From: Psychroserpens damuponensis
GTDB lineage: Bacteria > Bacteroidota > Bacteroidia > Flavobacteriales > Flavobacteriaceae
Length of the DNA: 64,000 bases
Assembly (NCBI RefSeq): GCF_000826655.1
Contig: NZ_JXJO01000017.1
Location: 62,001 to 126,000 of the forward strand
Direction: 5' to 3'
Under the pieces are notes generated by a model. That model was not told where the DNA came from. It searched no databases and saw only the letters and a list, made by a program, of their open reading frames with translations. The position numbers were made by a program, and so were the translations under genes. The stretch's first letter is position 1; each line of letters starts with the position of its first letter. Positions 24,579-34,200 of this stretch are shown piece by piece.

Positions 24579-25508
24579 TTAGAAGTTATAAACCACTTCT
24601 AACTTATAATCTTTAAGAGATTGCTTAGCAGTTTCTATATCTTCAGTAAACCCTAAAATATAACCTCCACCACCAGAGCCACAAAGCTTTAGATAGTATT
24701 CATTAGTATCGATACCTTTTTTCCAAAGTTCATGAAATTGATGAGGAATCATAGGTTTAAAGTGATTCAATACGACTTTTGATAATTGTTTGGTATTTTT
24801 AAATAGTGACTTTACGTCTCCTTTTAAGAAATCATCAACACAAGCATCTGTATGTTTTATAAATTGATCTTTAAGCATGCTTCTAAATCCTTCTTGCTTC
24901 ATGTTTTCCATGAAGATGCGAACCATAGGAGCCGTTTCTCCAATAATACCAGAGTCTAATAAAAACACAGCACCTTTACCTTCGGTTTGTTGTGCAGGAA
25001 TACCAGCTGTTTCGATATTATCTTTAGAATTGATTAAAATTGGAATACTTAAATAACTATTTAAAGGATCTAATCCAGAAGATTTGCCATGGAAAAAGGA
25101 TTCCATTTCAGAAAAAATAACTTTGAGTTTTAATAATTTCTCTCTGGTTAAATTTTCTAAAACTGTGATTTTATCTTGTGCATATTTATCATAAATAGCA
25201 GCAACTAAAGCACCACTACTTCCAACACCATAACCTTGAGGAATTGAAGAGTCAAAATACATACCACCTTCTACATCTTGCTCTAACGCATCAATATCAA
25301 ATGACACAGTTTGAGCATCCATATCTTTTAGATACGACACATACGCACTTAAACATTCGTTTGATTTAATAGCGTCTTGTGATGGGTTTTCGTCTGTCTT
25401 TAAAGCGCCATTATAAAAATTATAAGGGATAGATAAACCTTTAGAATCTTTAATGATTCCGTATTCACCAAAGAGTAAAATTTTAGAGTAAAATAGTGGT
25501 CCTTTCAT
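24579..25508 (-). CDS. Mevalonate kinase (GHMP kinase)
   Basis: I use the ATG complement at 25506-25508 (MKGPLFYSKILLFGEYG) rather than the frame start at 25532, because the former begins directly before the first conserved strand. The glycine-rich ATP loop is GYGVGSSGALVAAIY (about 93), and the C-terminal GHMP motif is KLCGSGGGGYILGF (about 272). ILLFGEYGII at the start is the mevalonate-kinase version of the first motif. It phosphorylates mevalonate. The decarboxylase gene lies 9-33 bases upstream in the same operon; phosphomevalonate kinase is not in the window. Confidence 0.82.
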   Translation of the reverse strand: MKGPLFYSKILLFGEYGIIKDSKGLSIPYNFYNGALKTDENPSQDAIKSNECLSAYVSYLKDMDAQTVSFDIDALEQDVEGGMYFDSSIPQGYGVGSSGALVAAIYDKYAQDKITVLENLTREKLLKLKVIFSEMESFFHGKSSGLDPLNSYLSIPILINSKDNIETAGIPAQQTEGKGAVFLLDSGIIGETAPMVRIFMENMKQEGFRSMLKDQFIKHTDACVDDFLKGDVKSLFKNTKQLSKVVLNHFKPMIPHQFHELWKKGIDTNEYYLKLCGSGGGGYILGFTEDIETAKQSLKDYKLEVVYNF

Positions 25509-25541
25509 AAGTTTGGGCAATTCCTTTAACAAATATACGTA

Positions 25542-26627
25542 TTATAATTGTATTTGGTTTGCGCCAAAGCCAATTTGATCGCTAATATAATGTTCATTTT
25601 GACAAAAGGCAACTAATTCATTTTTAATGAATTCCACAACACTTTCCTTTTCATTTTCTGGATATAACACATGAACATTTGCTCCTGCATCTAAGGTAAA
25701 ACAAATTTTAGAGTTGGTTTGAGCTCTATACGTCCAAATTTTATTTATAATCTCTAAAGTGTTTGGCTTCATTAAAATAAAGTATGGCATACTTGTCATC
25801 ATCATGGCATGTAGCGTCAATGCTTCACTTTCAACAATTTTAATAAACGCATCTAAATCTCCTGTTTCAAAAATTGAAATAAGTTTAGACATGTTTTCAT
25901 GGGCTTGTTCAAAACGTCGTTCTGCAAAGGGATGCTTATGCATCAAATTATGACCAACCGTACTGCTTACTTGTTTTTCTCCTTTATCAACCAGTAAAAT
26001 TGTGTCTTGATAATGCTTAAAATTTTCATGAACTGAGAATGGGTATTTAATTCCGAAGAGATTAGAACTCTTATTAATCTCCTTATGAGTTCCCCAAACA
26101 ATTAAGTCTCCTTCAATACTTCGGCAAGCGCTCCCAGATCCTAATCGTGCTAAAAATGATGCTTTTTGATTAAAATAGTCTTCAGAAATATCTTCTAAAA
26201 ACTCTTTCTCAACACTCATTAAACACAAAGCTAAAGCACTCATACCAGAAGCCGATGACGCAATACCAGAACTATGCGGAAACGTATTAGACGTTTCAAT
26301 TTTAAAATGATAATCTTTTAAAAACGGTAAATAGATTTCAATTCGCTTAAAAAATGTTGCAATTTTAGGTTTAAAATCGTCCTTTTTTTCTCCATCTAAA
26401 AACACATCAAATGAAAAATCATTTGTAGTCTTCTTTTTTACAAAACTGAGTGTTGTGGTTGTTTTACAATTATTTAGTGTGAAACTTATAGATGGGTTTT
26501 CAGGAATTTGATCTTCTTTTTTTCCCCAATATTTTACTAAAGCAATATTGCTAGGCGACGACCACGTATAGCTGCCGTTCTCTACAGTTTTCGCAAAAGG
26601 TTTTGGAATGAAATTTTGTTCAGTCAT
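25542..26627 (-). CDS. mvaD: Diphosphomevalonate decarboxylase
   Basis: A 361-residue GHMP-fold enzyme that makes isopentenyl diphosphate. Visible are the substrate segment IALVKYWGKKEDQIPENPSI (about 24-43), PHSSGIASSASGMSALAL near residue 115 as the nucleotide loop, and CFTLDAGANVHVLYP near residue 318, the conserved Asp-containing C-terminal motif. It lies in an operon with mevalonate kinase and the UbiA enzyme. The DUF1697 gene begins just upstream with a 5-base gap. Confidence 0.92.
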   Translation of the reverse strand: MTEQNFIPKPFAKTVENGSYTWSSPSNIALVKYWGKKEDQIPENPSISFTLNNCKTTTTLSFVKKKTTNDFSFDVFLDGEKKDDFKPKIATFFKRIEIYLPFLKDYHFKIETSNTFPHSSGIASSASGMSALALCLMSVEKEFLEDISEDYFNQKASFLARLGSGSACRSIEGDLIVWGTHKEINKSSNLFGIKYPFSVHENFKHYQDTILLVDKGEKQVSSTVGHNLMHKHPFAERRFEQAHENMSKLISIFETGDLDAFIKIVESEALTLHAMMMTSMPYFILMKPNTLEIINKIWTYRAQTNSKICFTLDAGANVHVLYPENEKESVVEFIKNELVAFCQNEHYISDQIGFGANQIQL

Positions 26628-26632
26628 GTGTA

Positions 26633-27166
26633 TTAATTCTGAGACAAAGATAATAGTTTTACCATTGTTTTAAAGTTTCGTGATGTCGCTTTTACGTTTA
26701 GTTTTTTCTCAAACGCATTCATATTAAATTTCGTACGTCCATATCCAACAGATGAATAAAAATAAAGGCAATCATTAATAATTTGGAATATCTCATTATC
26801 ATATGTGATGTGCATCACCTCATCTACTAATTCTGATTCAGGAATTTTACTTAACAACACAAAATAACTGTTTTCTTTTTTTTCTTCGGAAAACGGACAA
26901 GCATCAAAAATTTGCTTTAACTCAGCTCTCGTTTTTGCAATTACCGGAACGTCAAATCCAAAATGAGATGCAATAGCTTGCTTTACATTAGTTTCTATCG
27001 TTGATTTTTCTTGAGCAGCATTTAAAACAATATTACCACTCTGTATGTAGGTTTTTACCGCTTCAAAGCCTGTTTTTGTGAGTAATTCTCGCAACTCAGC
27101 CATTGGGACTTTTCTATGTCCGCCAACATTGATACCTCTTAATAAAACTATAAATGTGTTCATCAT
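26633..27166 (-). CDS. DUF1697 domain protein
   Basis: A 177-residue cytoplasmic protein with the family signature FIVLLRGINVGGHRKVPMAEL at the N-terminus (positions 4-24; key residues R-G-I-N-V-G-G) and TYIQSGNIVL near residue 38, and TSRNFKTMVKL at the C-terminus. Function of the family is not established. Its start overlaps the stop of the FAD enzyme upstream by 4 bases, so it is read in the same transcript. The frame begins with two Met codons; either may be used. Confidence 0.88.
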   Translation of the reverse strand: MMNTFIVLLRGINVGGHRKVPMAELRELLTKTGFEAVKTYIQSGNIVLNAAQEKSTIETNVKQAIASHFGFDVPVIAKTRAELKQIFDACPFSEEKKENSYFVLLSKIPESELVDEVMHITYDNEIFQIINDCLYFYSSVGYGRTKFNMNAFEKKLNVKATSRNFKTMVKLLSLSQN

Positions 27167-28374
27167 TGAGACATGTTTTTAGCTGCAATAAAAGCTCCAG
27201 ACCAAGCGTTTTGAAAATTAAATCCGCCAGTAATAGCATCAATATTTAAAATTTCTCCTGCAAAATATAGGTTTTCATGTAGCCTACTTTCAAAGGTTTT
27301 AAAATTTACTTCTTTTAAATTTACGCCTCCAGCTGTGACAAACTCTTCTTTAAATGTACTTTTTCCTGTTACATTAAAAACGGCTTGCGTAAGCTGAGCC
27401 GTTAAGGCCTCTAATTGCGATTTATTAAGATCTGCCCAACGGGTTTCTTGTGTAATTTGAGATGCTAAAACCAATTTATGCCATAATCGTTTTGGCAGTT
27501 CAAATTGAGCTAACTTAAAGACTGTTTTTTTAGCAAAATCTTGTTTTAAATTTTTTAATTGTTCTAGACAATCATTAAAAGATTGTTTAATAAAATTGAC
27601 TTCAATTTCAAAATCATAGTTGCGTTTTGCCAACTCAATAGCTCCAAAAGCAGAGAGTTTTAAAATGGCTGGCGCACTCATCCCAACGTGTGTGATTAAT
27701 AATGGACCCTCACTCCATAACTCTGTATCTACCACTTTAACCTCTACGTTTAAAGCTACAACACCAGGAATATCTTTAATACGCTCATCTTTAATATCAA
27801 ATGTAAATAATGACGGTACAGGTTGAGAAATTGTATGACCTAAACCTTCTAATAGCGTCCATATTTTAGGATTGCTACCTGTTGCTATTAATAATTTATT
27901 TGAAGAAAATTGACCTTGCGATGTTTCTAATTCCCAATTTGTTTCGGTATGAATAACAGATTTCAAAGCATGATTATACAACACATCAACGTTATATTTT
28001 TGTGCTTCACTTAGAAAACAATCTATAATGGTTTGCGAGCTATTTGTAATTGGAAACATTCTACCATCATCTTCAATCTTTAATTCAACACCTCGTTCTT
28101 CAAACCATTGTATGGTATCTCCTGTCATAAATTGATGAAAAGGTCCTAATAATTCTTTTTCACCTCTTGGATAATTGAGCACTAATTCTTGAGGAATAAA
28201 CTCTGCATGTGTGACGTTGCAACGTCCTCCTCCCGAAATTTTCACTTTTTGCAAACCTTGTTTTCCTCGTTCTAAAAGTGCAATTTTTAACTTTGGGTTT
28301 TGCTCAGCGCAGTTAATTGCTGCAAAAAAACCTGCAGCTCCTCCTCCAACTATGATGACATCATATGCTTTCAT
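27163..28374 (-). CDS. HI0933-family FAD-dependent oxidoreductase (BaiN-like)
   Basis: A 403-residue flavoprotein. The N-terminal VIIVGGGAAGFFAAINCA is the FAD Rossmann motif, KVKISGGGRCNVTH near residue 44 is the hallmark of this family, LLIATGSNPK near residue 166 the ATG segment, and AGEILNIDAITGGFNFQNAW near residue 374 the C-terminal FAD contact. The physiological substrate of the family is unclear; members have been described as aminoacetone oxidases or bile-acid reductases elsewhere. It heads the transcript that continues into DUF1697 and the mevalonate genes. Confidence 0.87.
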   Translation of the reverse strand: MKAYDVIIVGGGAAGFFAAINCAEQNPKLKIALLERGKQGLQKVKISGGGRCNVTHAEFIPQELVLNYPRGEKELLGPFHQFMTGDTIQWFEERGVELKIEDDGRMFPITNSSQTIIDCFLSEAQKYNVDVLYNHALKSVIHTETNWELETSQGQFSSNKLLIATGSNPKIWTLLEGLGHTISQPVPSLFTFDIKDERIKDIPGVVALNVEVKVVDTELWSEGPLLITHVGMSAPAILKLSAFGAIELAKRNYDFEIEVNFIKQSFNDCLEQLKNLKQDFAKKTVFKLAQFELPKRLWHKLVLASQITQETRWADLNKSQLEALTAQLTQAVFNVTGKSTFKEEFVTAGGVNLKEVNFKTFESRLHENLYFAGEILNIDAITGGFNFQNAWSGAFIAAKNMSQ

Positions 28375-28521
28375 TCTCTATTTTCAATGTTTTATCTAAG
28401 GAGATAAAAGTATTAATTTCAAGTAAGAAAAAGCAGCAATTCATTTTTTATAATAGCTTTATGATTTTTGATTTTAGTTTCCGAAGAAAAACTCATTATT
28501 TTACATATAAATCTATACCAT

Positions 28522-29331
28522 ATGCCTATTTACTTCAATTTTGTTTTTCTAAGTTTGATGCTTGCTAGCGCTTGTGATTCTGGAAAACTTACAGCTACTG
28601 CAGATTTACCTTCTAGCTTAAAAGAAATTTCGGCCATTGAAAAAACTTCAACGTCTAACATGTTGTGGGTTATTGAAGATGCTGGAAACACAAATAATTT
28701 ATATGGTCTTAATGCCAAAGGAGATGTTCTTAAAGATATTAGTATTAATAATATTCAAAATATTGATTGGGAAGATTTAACGTCTGATACCTTCGGAAAT
28801 ATCTATATTGGCGATTTTGGCAACAATAGTAAAAAGCGTAAAAGTTTTGCAATTTATAAAGTAACCGCTCCTGAAAAAGCGTCTTCTAATACTACTGCAG
28901 AAGTGATTAGTTTTACGATGCCAAAGGGAGAAAAGTCACAAGATTTTGAATCATTCTTTTTATATAATAACAAGTTTTATGTGTTTAGTAAAAGCAATAA
29001 ACATGTAAAGTTATACTGGGTTCCAAATGACATAGGCGATCATGAAGCGCGTTACATTTCCGAAGTAGAGCTTAAAGGAAAAAACACCAAAGTGACCTCG
29101 GCAGATATTAATAGTGATGGCTCTACGGTAGTTTTATTAAATCATGACAGGCTTTGGAAACTCACTAATTTTGATGCTGATGATTTTTTAAGTGGCACTA
29201 TTAAAGCTGTTGAATTTGATCACGATTCTCAAAAAGAAGGCATTAATATTACCGATAATAATATGGTATTAATTACTGATGAAAAGACAAAACACGAGGG
29301 TGGTAAATTGTATACAATGAACCTTAATTAA
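28522..29331 (+). CDS. Lipoprotein with beta-propeller-like (SdiA-regulated-type) domain
   Basis: I choose the ATG at 28522 because it begins a short lipoprotein signal (MPIYFNFVFLSLMLASAC); a longer frame from 28468 has no signal features at its start. The mature 252 residues contain repeated strands such as LWVIEDAGNTNNLYGLN, NIYIGDFGNNSKKR and MVLITDEKTKHEGGKLY, which suggest a six-bladed propeller similar to SdiA-regulated or NHL-like proteins. The substrate is unknown. One copy of the dispersed octamer lies at 28479, upstream of the start, and two lie within the gene. Confidence 0.7.
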   Translation: MPIYFNFVFLSLMLASACDSGKLTATADLPSSLKEISAIEKTSTSNMLWVIEDAGNTNNLYGLNAKGDVLKDISINNIQNIDWEDLTSDTFGNIYIGDFGNNSKKRKSFAIYKVTAPEKASSNTTAEVISFTMPKGEKSQDFESFFLYNNKFYVFSKSNKHVKLYWVPNDIGDHEARYISEVELKGKNTKVTSADINSDGSTVVLLNHDRLWKLTNFDADDFLSGTIKAVEFDHDSQKEGINITDNNMVLITDEKTKHEGGKLYTMNLN

Positions 29332-29346
29332 CATAAGTAGTGTTTA

Positions 29347-29949
29347 TTAATCCTCTAATAATTTATTCATTTTTATATAGCTATAATTGATATTCCCTAT
29401 GTGTTTATATCGTTTTTCGTCTACTTGTAATTCTCCCCAACCAAAATTAAACTCTATGATTTTATCGTGATATTGGTTTAGTAATTGCTCTGAAATTAAT
29501 AAATATTCATCTTCATTAATATCGTTTTTTAAAAGTCGGTGAGCAATAATCACATCTTCACCCATAAGTTTAATGTGATTACCTATTTGCACAGACTCTA
29601 CATATTCTCCATAATGTAGAATGATTTTTAAACCTAGTTGCGGTATTTTATCAATTCCTTTTTCTTGAGTATATTGTGTTGCTAGCGCATCTAGTTGCTT
29701 GTAAAACTGAGTAAAAAACAATTTACATTGATTAATGAGATCACTAAAAGGCGGTAATTCTCCAGTTTTAAAAAACAACACAGCATCTCCTTCAATTTCT
29801 GAAACTCTTAAACCAATTTCGTTGGTATATATAATTTCGTTTAGCAATGCTGGTATTACTTTAGCACTAAGCTCTATATTAGTATCACTCATAAAACGAG
29901 TAAAACCACTTATATCTGGTATGCAAATTAATGTTGGGTAGGAAGGCAT
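29347..29949 (-). CDS. DUF2652 protein, class III nucleotide cyclase-like
   Basis: A 200-residue cytoplasmic protein. ICIPDISGFTRFM near residue 8 and SEIEGDAVLFFK near residue 51 are the two metal-binding Asp segments of class III adenylate/guanylate cyclases, both Asp present. Beyond that the sequence diverges: IILHYGEYVESVQIG and LMGEDVIIAHRLLKND match the core strands, but typical base-recognition residues are hard to assign. Catalytic activity is therefore possible but unproven. It is followed on the same strand by an ion-channel-like DUF2254 protein 29 bases upstream in coordinates, i.e. transcribed first. Confidence 0.8.
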   Translation of the reverse strand: MPSYPTLICIPDISGFTRFMSDTNIELSAKVIPALLNEIIYTNEIGLRVSEIEGDAVLFFKTGELPPFSDLINQCKLFFTQFYKQLDALATQYTQEKGIDKIPQLGLKIILHYGEYVESVQIGNHIKLMGEDVIIAHRLLKNDINEDEYLLISEQLLNQYHDKIIEFNFGWGELQVDEKRYKHIGNINYSYIKMNKLLED

Positions 29950-29978
29950 AATACTTTTATTTTTAGCTAAAATAAGCT

Positions 29979-31262
29979 TTAAGTGTTAGAATACAGTTGT
30001 GATACAATTGCTAAATCTGCTTTATTTTTTAAACTATTGGTAGCATCTTCATGGAGATTCTCTATTTCTAAACTTATGGCTTTATGATATATTTCTAATT
30101 TTATATGGTCTTTATCTTTTAGATAATTTAACATATAAAATAATTTTTGAACTATAATGATATCATGACTACAATAGGTTCTTAACGCTGCCATCACTTG
30201 AAATAAAACCTCTTGAAAATCAATAGTATTTATTTTTAACATTGGTTCGTTTTTATCGCTATAAACAATGTTGACATCGTTTTTATACAATCTTAGAGAA
30301 AACAACTCTGTTAAATAATCAATGGCATTAATTGCTGTACCAGGATCGTTAATTCCTGGCGACATGGCTTTTACTGCGATTTCGGTAATTTGCTTAAAGG
30401 CTAATAAGTAATTATCTTCAATAAGCTCACTTTTAGAAAACCGAAATGCACCATTGACTTCATCAATAATTTTATCGTCTAATTTAACATTAGATTTAAA
30501 TAGTAGTTGTTTTGGTAATATATAGGTGCCTTTTGTGGGTATTATTTCTAATTGAATATTATTTTCTTGGGCAATTTCTTTTAAAGCTTTTAAATTTAAA
30601 TCTTGAAAATAACCAGACCTATGTGATGTGATTGGACACCATTTTGATGTTTGTGGAACGTTTACATCATCATCATTTTCTAAATCAATAAGTTTTTGAA
30701 GTCTTGCTTTAGCTGAATAAAAAATGCGATCCATGATATTATTAACCTGGATTTCTTGAGATATAGAATGAATAAAATATATAAATGCACCTAAACAAAC
30801 GGTCATTGCAAAAATAGCAAGCAATACTGAAAACCCTGGAAGTTGGTATTTATTTCCTTCTGGCTCAATAGATACTAATGTAAATATGCAATAAAGCAAT
30901 GTAAAATTATAGATACCAAGTATGATTTGATGTCTTCTATTAGAAATTAAACCTGGTAATATTCTAGGAGAAAAATTACTTGACGCTTGATTAAGCAATA
31001 TCATTACCATAGAAAAACTAAACACCATAATTGATATTAAACCTGCTATGAATGTTGTAAGTAGATTTCTAGCAGTTTCGGTATCATTAACGACCAACAC
31101 AGGAGCATTTTCAAGTAAATATTTAGAAATCCCAATGCTTTCAAAATAATACATTGTGAAAGCAAATGCGAGACCTAAAACACTTAAAAGCGACGGGTAG
31201 AAAGCAATTTTACTTTCTAATTGATAAATATTTTTTATGAAGTTGCTTAAATACGCTATCAT
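29979..31262 (-). CDS. DUF2254 membrane protein
   Basis: A 427-residue protein with four hydrophobic segments in the first 170 residues (near 20-42, 68-90, 113-132 and 140-165) followed by a soluble cytoplasmic domain. MVMILLNQASSNFSPRIL and AVKAMSPGINDPGTAINAIDYL are conserved DUF2254 segments. The function is not established; the layout is like that of a small channel or sensor with a regulatory C-terminus. Only 7 bases separate it from the phosphoesterase/barrel gene upstream, so the three minus-strand genes 34977 to 29347 are probably co-transcribed. Confidence 0.83.
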   Translation of the reverse strand: MIAYLSNFIKNIYQLESKIAFYPSLLSVLGLAFAFTMYYFESIGISKYLLENAPVLVVNDTETARNLLTTFIAGLISIMVFSFSMVMILLNQASSNFSPRILPGLISNRRHQIILGIYNFTLLYCIFTLVSIEPEGNKYQLPGFSVLLAIFAMTVCLGAFIYFIHSISQEIQVNNIMDRIFYSAKARLQKLIDLENDDDVNVPQTSKWCPITSHRSGYFQDLNLKALKEIAQENNIQLEIIPTKGTYILPKQLLFKSNVKLDDKIIDEVNGAFRFSKSELIEDNYLLAFKQITEIAVKAMSPGINDPGTAINAIDYLTELFSLRLYKNDVNIVYSDKNEPMLKINTIDFQEVLFQVMAALRTYCSHDIIIVQKLFYMLNYLKDKDHIKLEIYHKAISLEIENLHEDATNSLKNKADLAIVSQLYSNT

Positions 31263-31269
31263 TTAATTT

Positions 31270-34200
31270 TTAAAAGTTCAAACCAAAACCAAATGAGAAT
31301 CGTAAACCTTCGGTACTATTAAAGAGATTGAATGTTCCTGAAAGACTTTCGGCTGCAGTGACCCAAAATCCGCCACCATAATCATTATGCCATTTGTTAG
31401 AATAATCACCTTCTAACCAAACACGACCAACATCAAAACCTCCAAAGACGCCTATTTGCAATGGCAATGTTTTTGTTTTAAATGAATCGAAACTATATCT
31501 AACATCTGCACTTCCTACAAACGAGTTTTTACCTGTAAAACGTTCTGTTCTATAACCTCTTAAACCATTTTGACCACCAATATTAGAAGCTTGATAAAAG
31601 ATGAGATCATCGCCAACTCTAACTTGCAGTTTAGCATCTGTTTTTAAAACTAATTTTCGGTTTTTACTTAGCGTATTATAAAATCCTAAATTAGAATTTA
31701 AATAACCATATGTGTTTTTAGTCTCTTCAAATTCAGTTTTTCCACCTGCAGTAATTAAAAAATTCATTCCACGTGATGGGTTTAATTTACTATCAAAACT
31801 CTCATATTTAAATTCTGCCTCTATAGCTCCAAAATAACGTCTATCATAAAAACTTCTTGTAAATTCTGAAGCAAAATCTGTTATAAATCGATCTGCAGTA
31901 TCGTCGACTTCAATGGCTTCTAAAATCACTCTAAAGCCATAATCACTACCAAAATTTCCTTTTTTAAGAATACCAGCTTTAGCCATGTAGATGCTTGTTT
32001 TAACACGGTTATAGTCTAAATCTAACTCGTCATCATTATTAACCGTTTCATTTCCGTAGCCAAAAAAGTTATTTGTAAAATTTTCAGAGGTAAAACGTCC
32101 TCCAACGTGTAAATTCCAATCGTTCATGATATTGGCAAACTCTCCATCATACTCTATAGAAAAACCACTAGTAGCAAAAAAGAATCCTCCTTTAAATCGG
32201 TGTTGATTTGAAAATGGATTACGTTGAAATCCGTTTTTAGTCCTTACATATTGCAAACCTAAAGACACGCCATCATCGGGATTAAAACCAATGGCTGGAG
32301 TGATTACGCTATTGTTTACAATGTGTTTTTGAAAATCAAAAAGATTATGGGTGTAAACATCAGTTAATCGAATAGTCGCACCATTATTCTCTTTAATGGT
32401 ATTAGGTTTACTCTCATGATCGTACACTTTAATTCTACGTCCCGATTTTATGATATAGGTATCATTTTCTTGGCCACCAATTAATCTCGTAAATATTAAG
32501 TTATTAGCTTTACCAGTTACCTCAAACACATCTTCATCATCTAATCCATAAATCCAAAGTTCTTTAGTCACCTCTTTATTAAAAACTTTATCTACAAGAA
32601 CCTCGCCTTTTTCGCCATCTTTAATTCTTGAAATCTTTACTTGTGTTTGGTTATCGCCAATGCGTATAACCTCAATATAATCGTCTTTATCGGTACCTGT
32701 AAGTATTACTAACTCATTTAAATATTCATAGTAGCGAGAGGCTATATCAAGCAGATTTGATCGTCTGCCTTTTAATTTTTGTTTTATCTCTTCTAATGTT
32801 TCATCTTGAACAGCTTTTGGCACTTTAGAAAACGCTAATTCTATAACGTCATCTGTAATATTATCTTGAAGAAATTTAGCATGTTCTAACCATTTTTCTT
32901 TAGTCGCTTGCTGCACCATTACGCGGTCTAATTTAACACCTGCAGCATTCATCCATTCAATATCTTCTAACTTTTCATCATACACTTGCAATTGTTTAGT
33001 AGATCCTGAAATTACGCGCATCACATCTAGCAAAGCTCCATCAAAATTAGAAAACACTTGATCTCTATCCCTAGGAATTGGTCGGTACAATTTATCGCCA
33101 TTGTCTTGATCAAATTGTGCCCAACGCCATTGATCTTGGTGTCTATCCCAATCTCCTATTAGCATATCAAATAAACGTGCTCTTACGTAAGCATTTTCAT
33201 CAATTTTATACTTTTCGTCTTCTCTAACTTTTTCAATAATATCATGAGTACTTTCTATATCATCGGCAAAACCAAAATTACGTTCTCCTGTGTAATTGTC
33301 TTCAGGACGCTCTTCAATCATATATAGTTCATCACCATAATCATTATTATATTTTCCTAAGTGTTTATGCTTCGGAATGTAATAAATCTTGGGATTGGTG
33401 TGATAAATTTTTGCAGCATCAGACAGGTCTGGCACCACAGCAAATGCATAAGGATGCGCAGCCGTATAAAAATCTTGAATTAAACCCTCTACTGCAGTTT
33501 TTTCAAACTCATCTTGTATATACGTATTTTTAAATAATACGGCTTGTAAATATTGTGTAGCACTTTTTCGCAAGGCTCTCATATTTAACTCCCTACCATC
33601 TTTTGTTTTTAAACGTAGTGATTTTGTTTGGTGACCACCTCCTGCTCTTACAACTTCTAATCCACCGTAAAGCGTATCTAGTGTTGCCACTTTTGCTGTT
33701 ATTTTAGTACTGTAAATATCTCTATAATGACTACCCCAAACCGATTCAAAAAAACCAGTTTTATCGGTTTCTTCTTTTGTATATACTGAGGTTTCTATTT
33801 CCTGCGGAAATGTATCTGGCAAATTAGAAACATCATAATCTTTTGTTGGCTCATAGACCTCTTGAGCAAAAACACGTATAGGTTGCCCATCATCTTCTCC
33901 ATAAATAGTGACCCAACTGCTACCATCTTTATAAACAGTTAGCTCTGCAAAACCTTGTTTACCGTAAGAGAACAATCCATTATCGCTCAATTGCGCTGCA
34001 GACTCTTTAGCACCAGAACCTGATACAATTTGCTTTATACGCTCCTGCTCAATATATTGTAATGAATGTTCATGGCCTGAAACAAACACTAAATTTTCAG
34101 ACTCAAAAGCCAGTGTTTCTAATCGATTCATGAGCTTATTATAACGTTCATTATAACGATCTTGAATAGACACACCACCTTGAGTTCTAATTTGCGCTAA

